Below, piece after piece: positions 33,096 to 42,122 of a stretch of 64,000 nt of DNA; position 1 is the first letter of the stretch; each line of letters begins with the position of its first letter. This DNA comes from Paludibacteraceae bacterium (GTDB lineage: Bacteria > Bacteroidota > Bacteroidia > Bacteroidales > Paludibacteraceae). The stretch covers positions 62,001-126,000 of the forward strand of contig JAEERP010000003.1 of NCBI GenBank assembly GCA_016285885.1. The letters run 5' to 3'. Position numbers and translations under genes: made by a program. Below the pieces are notes generated by a model. That model was not told where the DNA came from. It saw only the letters and a program-made list of their open reading frames with translations, and made no database searches.

Positions 33096-35357
33096 ATGGA
33101 AGTACAAATTAAAGACAACAAGATATACGCTCCGCTTAAAGATAAGTGGTTAGTTGTAAAACCAGAAGAGGAAGTTCGCCAAAGATACATTTGTCGATTG
33201 GTAGATAGCTATGGTTATGACCTAAAGCAAATGGATCAAGAACTGAAGGTGCCGAACTCTCAGCGTGGTCAGGGTGCAGCCCGAGCAGATATTGTTATTT
33301 GGAAATCAGCTAAAGATAAGGCAGACAGTAAAAGTGCCTTTATTGTGGTTGAATGCAAAGCGGAAACTGTCACTATTCGCAAGGAAGATTATTATCAAGG
33401 CTATAACTATGCTGCATGGGCTGGCGCAGATTTTTTTGTAACTACCAACCTAAAGGAGACTCGTGTCTTCAAAGTTGTCAAAGGAAAGATACCCCAAAAA
33501 CTCGAAGAAATTGTTGACATTCCTACCTCTGAGGCTGCCACAGATGAAAAGAAGGTAAAGGAGTTGTTGAACCAGACGAAAGCTTTCACCAGAGATGAGT
33601 TTTCTCGTCTGCTCTACAAGTGCCATAACATTATTCGAAATAATGACAAGCTTTCTCCAGAAGCTGCTTTTGATGAAATAAGCAAGGTCTTATTTATTAA
33701 AATAAGATATGAACGTGATAATACTGGCACTCAAATATTTTCAAAGGATGCATTCCTTAAAGCAAAGGAAAGTTACAACTCATATAAGTCAAAAGATGCT
33801 CCTGAGTTTTACCAATTCTTGTTTGAGAAAACAAAGGAAGATTTTGCTAAGGATAATCTATTTGACCCGAATGAAACTATACGGATTCGCGAAACAAGTT
33901 TTGAAAAGATTGTTGAGGAACTGCAAATATATAACCTTTCAACAACATCTGATGATGTCAAAGGTATTGCATTTGAAAAGTTCTTGGGACGTACATTCCG
34001 TGGGGAATTAGGTCAATTCTTTACACCTAGAACCATTGTGGAGTTTATGGTGTCAGTTCTTGATCCTCAGGAGGGTGAATATATTTGTGACCCATGCTGT
34101 GGTAGTGGCGGTTTCTTGATTCGAGCTTTTGAGTATGTACGTGAGCAGATTGAATCCGAATTAGAACAACGTAAAGAAGAGGTTAAGAAGCAACTCATTC
34201 CTGAAAATTATGATGATCTGAAACCTAAAGAGCAAGAAGCTATAGATGCAATGGTTTCTGATGCATTCTCAAAAATGAATTTTGAGGTGGATGTCAATAA
34301 TGCGAAAGGAAGATTACGCAGCTTGTCTTTTGACTGCATTTATGGCACAGATGCAAACCCACGTATGGCGCGTACTGCGAAAATGAATATGATTATGCAT
34401 GGCGACGGTCATGGTGGAGTACATCATCATGATGGCCTTCTAAACGTCAATGGTATATGGGATGGTCGCTTTGATGTAATCCTTACGAATCCTCCGTTTG
34501 GTGCTCGTGTAGACAAGGATATTAAAATCACTGAGGCTGATAAATTTACAGACGAGACTAAAATCAAAGCTTATGTTAAGCGATATGGTGAGGAATATCT
34601 TACTGCGCTAAAACAGGTTAATGATCATATTGGAGAATCTCTTCTTGATCAATTCGGAGTTGGTAAGATGAGCGGCCTTACAGAAGTCTTATTTATAGAT
34701 CGTTGTCTGAATTTGCTTAAGCCAGGAGGACGTTTAGGCATCGTTTTGCCAGAAGGTGTGTTGAACAATTCCAACCTTCAGAATGTACGTGATTACTTTG
34801 AAGGAAGAGCAAAAATATTATTAATTGTTTCTATTCCCCAAGATGTATTTATGGCTGCAGGTGCGACTGTTAAACCTAGTCTTATGTTTTTCAAACGTTT
34901 TACTGAAGAAGAACAGGCGCAATACAATGGTATAAAAGCAAATGCATTTGCAGAAGTACGAGAAAAATACGTCGATGAGTTATTTTCGATAGAAACAGAA
35001 TTGGCTAAAAGAGGAAAGGAGGCATTGCCTGCTACAGAGAAGAAGACTCTTCGAGCAAGGAAAAAAGAAATTGAAGCAGCGATTGATCAGGAAACAAAGG
35101 CTCTTGTCAAGCAGCGTTTTGATTATGTGATTCCAATCGCCGACATCAAACGTGCTGGTATCAACTCTATTGGAATTAAGATTGAAAACGATTTAGACCC
35201 TCTATTAGAAGAGTTTGCCAAATACCGTAAAGAAAACAATCTTTGGAATAAACGACATGCGAAAACATCGTATCAATATAATGATGGTGGCATGACCCGT
35301 ATTCGAGAGTTCAATGGTATTGTCTGCGAACCTGAGGTGTTTTATGATAAAGATTAG
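33096..35357 (+). CDS. BcgI-like fused endonuclease-methyltransferase (type IIB/IIG RM subunit)
   Basis: 753 residues combining an N-terminal PDDEXK nuclease and a type I-like N6-adenine methyltransferase. The nuclease motif is ADIVIW (D65) then FIVVECKAE (E86, K88). The methyltransferase shows GQFFTPRTIVEFMV, ICDPCCGSGGFLIRAF (D332) and DVILTNPPFG (N465). No helicase follows, unlike type I systems; nuclease and methylase in one chain plus a separate specificity subunit is the BcgI layout. BcgI enzymes cut on both sides of a bipartite site and methylate adenine. A type I HsdM with an HsdR-like N-terminus is the alternative reading. Confidence 0.78.
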   Translation: MEVQIKDNKIYAPLKDKWLVVKPEEEVRQRYICRLVDSYGYDLKQMDQELKVPNSQRGQGAARADIVIWKSAKDKADSKSAFIVVECKAETVTIRKEDYYQGYNYAAWAGADFFVTTNLKETRVFKVVKGKIPQKLEEIVDIPTSEAATDEKKVKELLNQTKAFTRDEFSRLLYKCHNIIRNNDKLSPEAAFDEISKVLFIKIRYERDNTGTQIFSKDAFLKAKESYNSYKSKDAPEFYQFLFEKTKEDFAKDNLFDPNETIRIRETSFEKIVEELQIYNLSTTSDDVKGIAFEKFLGRTFRGELGQFFTPRTIVEFMVSVLDPQEGEYICDPCCGSGGFLIRAFEYVREQIESELEQRKEEVKKQLIPENYDDLKPKEQEAIDAMVSDAFSKMNFEVDVNNAKGRLRSLSFDCIYGTDANPRMARTAKMNMIMHGDGHGGVHHHDGLLNVNGIWDGRFDVILTNPPFGARVDKDIKITEADKFTDETKIKAYVKRYGEEYLTALKQVNDHIGESLLDQFGVGKMSGLTEVLFIDRCLNLLKPGGRLGIVLPEGVLNNSNLQNVRDYFEGRAKILLIVSIPQDVFMAAGATVKPSLMFFKRFTEEEQAQYNGIKANAFAEVREKYVDELFSIETELAKRGKEALPATEKKTLRARKKEIEAAIDQETKALVKQRFDYVIPIADIKRAGINSIGIKIENDLDPLLEEFAKYRKENNLWNKRHAKTSYQYNDGGMTRIREFNGIVCEPEVFYDKD

Positions 35358-35363
35358 TACTGC

Positions 35364-36716
35364 ATGGCAAATATGATATATAAGTATCTACATCTTGCAA
35401 ACTATAAGGACATTCCTAACTGGAGTGCCCAGTATGCTGATGAAGAAGATCTTGGATTTACCAAGAAATACCCAAAGGCAAGGATTGGGTCGTTTCTCGT
35501 TAAGAGCAAAGACATTATTGAAATCCAAGATGATTTTGAATACAAGCAGGTAACCATTAAAATCAATAATGGAGGTGTTGTTCCAAGAAACAATGGCGAA
35601 ACACTTTTAGGCTCTAAAATTGGTACTAAGCGTCAGCATGTTGTTCATGCAGGACAGTTTATCATGTCAAAGATTGATGCTCGAAACGGCGCATATGGCA
35701 TAGTTCCTGAGAAGCTGGAAGGAGCCATTGTAACCAATGATTTCCCTGTATTTGATGTTGATACACAAAAGATAATTCCTCAGTTTTTGGTTCTTATCTC
35801 TACAACCGAAAAGTTTGTAGAGTTTGCTCGTAAATGTAGTAGTGGTACAACCAATCGTAAGCGTATTGATATTGATGCATTCCTTAGTCAGCAGATTCCT
35901 CTGCCAAGTATTGATGAACAAGAGAAAATTTTGAGAGATTATAATACACATATGGAATCTGCGATACGAAAGGAATATAAAATCAAATCTTTAGCAGTTG
36001 ATGCCCAAAAGTTAATTTGCAACATACTTGGGATCAAACAGAGAGTGTTCCAAGAATCGGAATCTCTTTTGCAATTTATTCATTTGATAGATACAGGTAG
36101 TAGATGGGATGCTCTTGTGGATACTTACGCAATAGAAAGTAAGTATCGGATTGAAAACTTAGGAAAGTTTATTACGCATATTTCAACAGGGACAACACCC
36201 CCAACCTCGCATCCTGAATATTTTGATGGTGATGTAAAGTTCTTTACGCCAGCAGATTTAGGCAACAATAAATATTTGGAGTATTCGTCAAGGACAATCA
36301 CTGATATTGCTATTGATGACAAGAAGGCCAGGGTTTATCATAAAGGAGACATACTGTTTGTTGGCATTGGCTCTACAGTGGGTAAAGTAGGTATCATAAA
36401 AGATGAAATAGTTTCTTCTAATCAACAAATTACTGGTTTTTCTATTGATAGTAGCATGATAAATCCAGAGTATGTATATTATTATTTGTTACATAATAGA
36501 GATATAACAACGGCTGATCAATCAAAAACAACACTACCAATAGTAAATCAGGACAAAATATGTAAAATTCCAATTGTGGTGCCACCAACTAAAGTGCAAG
36601 ATGAAATTGTATCATCGCTTGATAAAATGTACTTAGAAGCGAAGCAAGATGAAAAAGACATTGCATTATTGGAGAGAAAGGCTCTTTCGTCGTTCGAACA
36701 TAAAATTTTTGATTAG
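35364..36716 (+). CDS. Specificity (S) subunit of the BcgI-like system
   Basis: 450 residues with two target-recognition domains of the HsdS type. Each ends in a conserved helix: QQIPLPSIDEQEKILRDYNT at about 175, and CKIPIVVPPTKVQDEIVSSLD near the C-terminus. The second begins with NLGKFITHISTGTTPPTSHPEYF. Such subunits read the two halves of an asymmetric split site. It starts six bases after the RM subunit and three bases before the next gene's ATG. Confidence 0.88.
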   Translation: MANMIYKYLHLANYKDIPNWSAQYADEEDLGFTKKYPKARIGSFLVKSKDIIEIQDDFEYKQVTIKINNGGVVPRNNGETLLGSKIGTKRQHVVHAGQFIMSKIDARNGAYGIVPEKLEGAIVTNDFPVFDVDTQKIIPQFLVLISTTEKFVEFARKCSSGTTNRKRIDIDAFLSQQIPLPSIDEQEKILRDYNTHMESAIRKEYKIKSLAVDAQKLICNILGIKQRVFQESESLLQFIHLIDTGSRWDALVDTYAIESKYRIENLGKFITHISTGTTPPTSHPEYFDGDVKFFTPADLGNNKYLEYSSRTITDIAIDDKKARVYHKGDILFVGIGSTVGKVGIIKDEIVSSNQQITGFSIDSSMINPEYVYYYLLHNRDITTADQSKTTLPIVNQDKICKIPIVVPPTKVQDEIVSSLDKMYLEAKQDEKDIALLERKALSSFEHKIFD

Positions 36717-36718
36717 GT

Positions 36719-38479
36719 ATGAAGCTAAAGAGTTTATATATAAAAAAGTACAAGAATCTTTCAGGTACTTATAACTTTGAAAAAAGCAATGCCTATATTG
36801 CTCTGATCGGTCTTAATGGCTCAGGCAAGAGTAATTTGCTTGAAGCTATAAGTATTGTCTTTGATGGTATAGTCAATAAGAACGGTTCAGGAATTCCTTT
36901 CGATTATGAAATCGAGTATGAGTTAAATGGGCATGTATACACAAGAAAGAAGGGCCTGGCTAAGAAAGATGGGAAAAAATGCACTGCAAAAGAACTCGAA
37001 TTCCCTTCATCTGTAATTGCTTGTTATAGCGGAGAAGACCTAAGATTGTGGCATACTGCTTTTGAGAATTATCATATGGATTATTTTAATGAGGCAGTAA
37101 AGCGAGCATACTCTTCTCCTAAGTTTCTTTATGTAAACAAATATTGCTGGAAAATAGCCTTGATTTCACTTGTTTGCTCTGATAAAGCAGAAGTGAAGAG
37201 TTTCTTGAAGAAAACTCTAAATATTAGCACTCCTATAGACGTTGAACTCGATTTTGTTATTGATGGTTCAAAGAGAGATGTGTTTCAAAAACATGCAGCA
37301 TTGCGTTGGTTTAACCGTATCACCCAAGATGGATATACGGCCATAAACCTCAATATGGTGGCAACTACTGATATTTATGTGGATGGTAGGCAGATACCAG
37401 AAAATGAAAAGTCTAAATATATTTTCAATTTCCTCTATTTGTTGTCTCAACCAAAGAAAAACGATCGTAATAAGATAGACAAACTAATAGATGAGATTAA
37501 AGTTTCTGTCAATGTTGAAGGTAACAAGATTGATTTTGACGATCTTAGCGAAGGTGAGAAGAAACTAATTCTTATTGAATGTATAGCAAAGGTATTAGGT
37601 GTCGAAAACTCACTTGTTCTTCTTGATGAGCCTGATGCACATACCCATATTGCAATGAAGAAAGATCTCCTCAAACTTATTTCAGAGTTTGAGGGGCAAA
37701 CAATAATGACCACACATTCACCAATGTTTCTTAATAAGCGCTGGGATGGTTTTGATGAGAATAATATTTTCTATATGAATGATGGCAAGATTGAGAGTTC
37801 AGAGCCGTTGAAACATCTCGCAGAACTAACAGATAATGAAATCGACTATTTTGAAGGTTCGTTTATCCTTAGTTCGAAATATATACTTGTAGTTGAAGGA
37901 AAATATGATGATAAATATCTGAGAAAAGCAATTAGTATTTTTGAAAAATCGGATTCAAAATATAGCAAATTGAATGATATTGCTATTATCTCTGCTAATA
38001 GCGCTAGTTCTGCAGAAGTAATATATAATCAGATCCTTTCTAAGTGTATTGCTAAAATTGAGAAAATCGTATTCATATTTGACTATGATGATGGTGGTTG
38101 GAAAGATGGATGGAAGAAGATTGATGCAATCTCTGGAGGAGGAGTGAAAATTATTCCGATGTTTTACCAAGACAGCTATTCTTCAGTGAATTATCCGACA
38201 TCTGATGCCTCTATATCTGCTGCAAATGGCGGTCAGAAAACCATTAAACCAGATAAGACTTATATGGTTGAAGATATATTTGCTGAGAGTGCATATGTAT
38301 CTGTCATTACACCAGTGATTAATTCTAGAAAATATAAGGATTTTAGAAATAACTCTATAGGAAATAAAGGGGCGGCAATAAAGGATTATATAGAGAAGAA
38401 CTATAACACATTCCCTGATACTGCTTTTGATGGATTCAAAACGGTGTTAGATGAATTGATGAATGTTTTTAATTTTTAA
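36719..38479 (+). CDS. OLD-family ATP-dependent nuclease (AAA + TOPRIM)
   Basis: 586 residues. The N-terminal SMC/RecF-like ATPase has Walker A GLNGSGKSNLL (K37), signature LSEGEKKLILIE and Walker B LVLLDEPDAHTH. The C-terminal TOPRIM domain has ILVVEGKYDD and VFIFDYDDGG, which supply the acidic metal ligands. OLD nucleases act in phage exclusion and, with partners, in Gabija-type defence; here it directly follows the specificity subunit, so it is an integral part of this operon. Partner and trigger are unknown. Confidence 0.82.
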   Translation: MKLKSLYIKKYKNLSGTYNFEKSNAYIALIGLNGSGKSNLLEAISIVFDGIVNKNGSGIPFDYEIEYELNGHVYTRKKGLAKKDGKKCTAKELEFPSSVIACYSGEDLRLWHTAFENYHMDYFNEAVKRAYSSPKFLYVNKYCWKIALISLVCSDKAEVKSFLKKTLNISTPIDVELDFVIDGSKRDVFQKHAALRWFNRITQDGYTAINLNMVATTDIYVDGRQIPENEKSKYIFNFLYLLSQPKKNDRNKIDKLIDEIKVSVNVEGNKIDFDDLSEGEKKLILIECIAKVLGVENSLVLLDEPDAHTHIAMKKDLLKLISEFEGQTIMTTHSPMFLNKRWDGFDENNIFYMNDGKIESSEPLKHLAELTDNEIDYFEGSFILSSKYILVVEGKYDDKYLRKAISIFEKSDSKYSKLNDIAIISANSASSAEVIYNQILSKCIAKIEKIVFIFDYDDGGWKDGWKKIDAISGGGVKIIPMFYQDSYSSVNYPTSDASISAANGGQKTIKPDKTYMVEDIFAESAYVSVITPVINSRKYKDFRNNSIGNKGAAIKDYIEKNYNTFPDTAFDGFKTVLDELMNVFNF

Positions 38480-38770
38480 ATGGTTGATATGTCTCACAAT
38501 CATACTTGGCTTGCCTTTGCCAATAGAAAAAGGTGCCATCATGCTGATGCTATCCTGAGTCTTGGTTTCATCAGTTGGAGAATGGGAAGAGCACGTTTTG
38601 CCATTGGAGATGTTGTGTACCTGTTTATGTCCGATGAACGATGTGTACGTTTCAAAATGGTGGTAACTTCAGACAACTGCAAACGTGAAGATCAAGCATA
38701 TTGGGTAGAAACGCCTCCAAACGATATTACTTATAAGCTTAAAAATCTTCAAGCGTTACCTTGTGGATGA
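38480..38770 (+). CDS. EVE-like (PUA-fold) domain protein
   Basis: 96 residues starting on the base after the OLD gene stop. AILSLGFISWRMG...RFAIGDVVYLFMSDERCVRFKMVV resembles the EVE fold (idW...vGDivyiy.S....irfk.vV), which binds modified bases and is fused to, or found beside, McrB, HNH and other modification-dependent restriction enzymes. Suggests the operon checks base modification; inference. Its stop is two bases from the convergent ImmA gene end. Confidence 0.6.
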   Translation: MVDMSHNHTWLAFANRKRCHHADAILSLGFISWRMGRARFAIGDVVYLFMSDERCVRFKMVVTSDNCKREDQAYWVETPPNDITYKLKNLQALPCG

Positions 38771-38771
38771 C

Positions 38772-39368
38772 TTACCCAATAGCAATAGCCTTCACCCCAA
38801 TCCCATAATGGTTTGATTCGTATCGGTATCTCTCCACGACAATGTGATAGTTGAGATGGTAGTCTGAGGATAACTGCGCAAGGCGCTTTAGGATATACTG
38901 ATTCGACAAACTCTTGGTGCCTGCGGACATCAACTTGCTCCATATCTCCCTTGGGATGAGAATGTCTTCGGCGAATCTGTTCGCCTCTTTCTCTAGCTTG
39001 TTTTCTCGGGAATAGGTTTCGTCCGAAGAAATAAATATCGTCTCTTTGTCCCTATCCATGTGTAGCGCAATATGCCCAAGCTCATGCAAGACATTAAATA
39101 TCAATTTACTCATGTCATTATAGCGGTGCGTTACCACAATAGCCGGATAATCAGTCATCTGGATGGCTACTGCGTCAATGGGTGTTTTCTCCAGCTTCGT
39201 AACCACCTGATACGATATACCATGGTTGTAAAGGATATTCTTTATGTCCACCTCCTTGATGCCTCCCTTGTGGGTCATCCTGGCTATCTCCATAGCTGCA
39301 TCTTTGGCACTTGACCTTGAAAATGCCGCCTTCGGCCTGTCGCTTCTGGATGCGATGTAGGCCAACAA
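38772..39368 (-). CDS. ImmA/IrrE-type metallopeptidase, N-terminal HTH missing
   Basis: Up to 198 residues. Zinc motif HELGHIALH and the later EANRFAEDILIP are ImmA/IrrE (DUF955) hallmarks. Homologous antitoxin-like regulators of Bacteroidales are ~350-400 residues, with a helix-turn-helix before the segment AYIASRSDRPKAAFSRS. Here a TGA lies in frame immediately upstream (39371-39373) and no ATG precedes this conserved part; the first ATG is at 39293. It is therefore probably 5'-truncated. Downstream of the RES gene by 53 bases on the same strand. Confidence 0.65.
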   Translation of the reverse strand: MLAYIASRSDRPKAAFSRSSAKDAAMEIARMTHKGGIKEVDIKNILYNHGISYQVVTKLEKTPIDAVAIQMTDYPAIVVTHRYNDMSKLIFNVLHELGHIALHMDRDKETIFISSDETYSRENKLEKEANRFAEDILIPREIWSKLMSAGTKSLSNQYILKRLAQLSSDYHLNYHIVVERYRYESNHYGIGVKAIAIG

Positions 39369-39420
39369 GAGTCACGTCGTCTGGTTCTTCTCCTCAAATA
39401 TTCTTTGATATTTACTACAA

Positions 39421-40287
39421 TTATATTTGTACTTCAACCAATTGCCCATTCTCAGGATTGATTCTCATAGGAACGTTGTCAACAATATATTCAAATCTTC
39501 CATCAATATTCTCTGCACCAATAGCAGGTCGAAGACTTATTTTGATATTTTCAAGTCGGAGATCTGTTGAAAATATGGCTTCGCACTTAGACGTATCAAA
39601 TATAGTAAAATTGTAACCACCTTTATGTAATGAACTACTATACCTAATTCCATCATATCCCAAATGTCTAAAAAATTCCGCAATGATTTGAGTTGGAATA
39701 TAGTCATCAGGATTATTGGTTGGAGAAGAGAATGCGGATTGTATGAAACACAAAATCCATTCATCCAAACTCTTTTCGTTTTCGGGATTCATGTCTATAT
39801 CAACAGCAATATTGGAAATCTGCAACTGCTCTTTCACTTCTATTCCTGAAACATTAACAGCATTATATAACAAAGGACGAACTTCAAATACTGCTGTGGT
39901 TGGACTTTCTGCCATATATAAGTATCGGATGAACCTAGGATTGGAACGTCCATCTCTTATTACATCTGGATTCGGTGGAACATAAGAACCTTCTTTGGAC
40001 AACCCTCTGAATTTGTTTGCTTTATTTCGATACCATTTACGAGTCTCTTCGGTTGAGTTTCTTCCATAGCATTTGGCAATCATATGTTCATTACTGGCGG
40101 CCTTATCATCTATTATTCTTGCGCGATAATATACAGTTCCTTGACTTAGTGTCAATTCACATCTTTTTGCAATTTCTTTCAGTTTGTCTAGGATAGGGTG
40201 AGATATGAAATATCGTTGATGGTACATAACGTTCTGGTAAAAAGAATGCCACAATTCTTGGGCTATTTTGTAATTTGCAGATGTCAT
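39421..40287 (-). CDS. RES-domain NAD+-consuming toxin-like protein
   Basis: 288 residues. The RES fold is visible from VYYRARI, then RFIRYLYMAESPTTAVFEVRP and LGYDGIRYSSSLHKGGYNFTIFD, covering the conserved Arg, Glu and Ser positions of the family. RES toxins of the Xre-RES type degrade NAD+ and arrest growth, and their partner is usually a DUF2384 antitoxin. Here the adjacent gene is an ImmA-type protein instead. The N-terminal ~50 residues are extra compared with minimal RES toxins. Confidence 0.8.
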   Translation of the reverse strand: MTSANYKIAQELWHSFYQNVMYHQRYFISHPILDKLKEIAKRCELTLSQGTVYYRARIIDDKAASNEHMIAKCYGRNSTEETRKWYRNKANKFRGLSKEGSYVPPNPDVIRDGRSNPRFIRYLYMAESPTTAVFEVRPLLYNAVNVSGIEVKEQLQISNIAVDIDMNPENEKSLDEWILCFIQSAFSSPTNNPDDYIPTQIIAEFFRHLGYDGIRYSSSLHKGGYNFTIFDTSKCEAIFSTDLRLENIKISLRPAIGAENIDGRFEYIVDNVPMRINPENGQLVEVQI

Positions 40288-40329
40288 TATATTTTTATTA
40301 AATTCTCGTTAATTATACGTGCTTAATGA

Positions 40330-40896
40330 TTAATCATTTTTTGTGTTCTTTTGTAACAGCTCTATCAATTTGTAAATACTTGTGGATGGATTCTGAAACT
40401 CACACAATTTCTTAGCTCTTGCAACAGCAACATCAGTGTTGTCGTTCAAGAAAGACTTTTGAGTGTCGGTAAAAGCTGTCTTGGAATAGTTCTTCCATGT
40501 GGGAGCACTTTTCTTCAACTCTTTGATGAGTGCGTCAGTATTGATAGCTGTCTTTTGTTCTTTGGTATGTAGCAACAACCATATTTCAAAACAAGGATTA
40601 CTCAGCAACATATCCGCCTTGCACTTCTGCAATTTCTCATTGATGGCTTGTACATCCATGTCATACATAAGGAAAGTGCGCACCTTGTCCCATGGAGAGA
40701 TTTTGAGTTCCTTTGTTCTGTTATCTACAAGCGAAGGCGTTATCTTCGTTCCTTCTATATGCGAAACTATTCTAATAGGTGACTTGTACCACGTTTTCAA
40801 AAGGTTGATATAGCACACCTCTGTTTCACCCTCGCATATGACAAGGGCGATTTTCCGCATCTGCTTAGGTGGCGTCTTTTCTCTTCTGCTTGCCAT
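40330..40896 (-). CDS. RloB-family protein (AbiLii-like)
   Basis: 188 residues with RloB motifs: IALVICEGETEVCYINLLK near the N-terminus, FLMYDMDV, and NPCFEIWLLLH. RloB is TOPRIM-related, with the E of CEGETE and the DxD as likely metal ligands. It forms a pair with the ATPase encoded two bases upstream. The two-gene unit corresponds to the AbiL abortive-infection layout and the rlo loci near restriction systems. Confidence 0.8.
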   Translation of the reverse strand: MASRREKTPPKQMRKIALVICEGETEVCYINLLKTWYKSPIRIVSHIEGTKITPSLVDNRTKELKISPWDKVRTFLMYDMDVQAINEKLQKCKADMLLSNPCFEIWLLLHTKEQKTAINTDALIKELKKSAPTWKNYSKTAFTDTQKSFLNDNTDVAVARAKKLCEFQNPSTSIYKLIELLQKNTKND

Positions 40897-40898
40897 AG

Positions 40899-42122
40899 TC
40901 AGCCCTCCAATAATTGCTTAATACTTGATACGGAAGAATCGACATAAGGAACGGCATCAAAACGTCCCTGTATATATCCCTTTTCGGCATCCATATTCTC
41001 ACGGAAATCTTTGAAGTCATATAGTGAATAAACTTCCGTAGCACCTCGTTCTGACTTGTTGACAAAGACGATTTGGTCACGTCTCAGCCTTTTGACATCA
41101 ATAAGATTCGTGTTATGGGAGGTGAACAATAACTGGCTGCTTTCTGAAGCGTGAATCAAGTCGAGGATAAAATCAGCCAAACGAGTGTGCAAACTTTGGT
41201 CAAATTCATCGAGCATGATTCCTTTTCTGTTTTTCACTACATCAAGCAATCGAAGTAATATTTGGAAAAGTTTTCTTGTACCATCTGATTCTTCCATGTC
41301 CATGTCAAACATCACATCCTTATTATTGCGGTGAAATGTTTTAAACTTCAAGACATCAATATGTTTTAACTCAACTTGACCTAACACGGCAACAGGTGCA
41401 TAGATCTGCTCTTTCCTTGCTTCTATGTCAGTAATGTCTGTGTCACAGATTTCAAGAGCTTTGAGAATCACTTTTTTATAAGTATTGAAACTGTCAAGAG
41501 CCACCATTTCATTGACATTAACCAGTCCGAGTATGAACTGATTCATGAAATATCGGTACAATTTCTGGGCAAGTTCCCTGTTCATGGAACTTGCACGGCT
41601 GAGGAACAGGTTTTTATCACTTGTATTCAATACGACATCAGCAGGCTTATTGAAAACACCTGTGCCAAAACTATACTTACCGTTAGCGTCACGAACAAAG
41701 ACTTTTGCTCGTCTGCCAACTGGATAATAGTATAAACTTTCTGAAAGAATACGATTCTTGGTCAACTCAAATGAGTATTCGTACTCCACATCATCACATA
41801 CAAAATCAATCAAAAACTCACTAGGCTTATCCTGCCACCCGTCAAACTTAAATGGCTCAAAGTTAAAGACCACACCCTCATTGTGAAGATGTGAATCTAA
41901 TATCATTCTACAACAGAAATTGATAGCTTTAAGAATGTTCGATTTGCCTGATGCATTAGGACCAAACAAACCAACGGATTTAAGTATAGGGACTCCTTTC
42001 CACTCCATCACATTATGACTCAATTCTTTTGTAAGAGCCGTATTGATGTTTGCTGCTCTGAAATCAATCCTCACTCTATCTCGGATAGAGAAGAAATTTT
42101 CAAATTCAATCTTTAATATCAT
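40899..42122 (-). CDS. RloA-family AAA ATPase (AbiLi-like)
   Basis: 407 residues of the AAA_15/COG1106 ATPase family: N-terminal ENFFSIRDRVRIDF, Walker A GLFGPNASGKSN, and the distal Walker B region GIMLDEFDQSLHTRLADFIL followed by LLFTSHNTNLID. It pairs with RloB, and the pair is expected to act as an infection-triggered toxin module. AT-rich like the rest of the island. Likely promoter in the gap above 42122. Confidence 0.82.
   Translation of the reverse strand: MILKIEFENFFSIRDRVRIDFRAANINTALTKELSHNVMEWKGVPILKSVGLFGPNASGKSNILKAINFCCRMILDSHLHNEGVVFNFEPFKFDGWQDKPSEFLIDFVCDDVEYEYSFELTKNRILSESLYYYPVGRRAKVFVRDANGKYSFGTGVFNKPADVVLNTSDKNLFLSRASSMNRELAQKLYRYFMNQFILGLVNVNEMVALDSFNTYKKVILKALEICDTDITDIEARKEQIYAPVAVLGQVELKHIDVLKFKTFHRNNKDVMFDMDMEESDGTRKLFQILLRLLDVVKNRKGIMLDEFDQSLHTRLADFILDLIHASESSQLLFTSHNTNLIDVKRLRRDQIVFVNKSERGATEVYSLYDFKDFRENMDAEKGYIQGRFDAVPYVDSSVSSIKQLLEG

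Noticed and set aside
33096-36716. Classical type I restriction system
   Set aside because: No HsdR helicase gene is present, and a nuclease motif is fused to the methyltransferase, which fits BcgI better.
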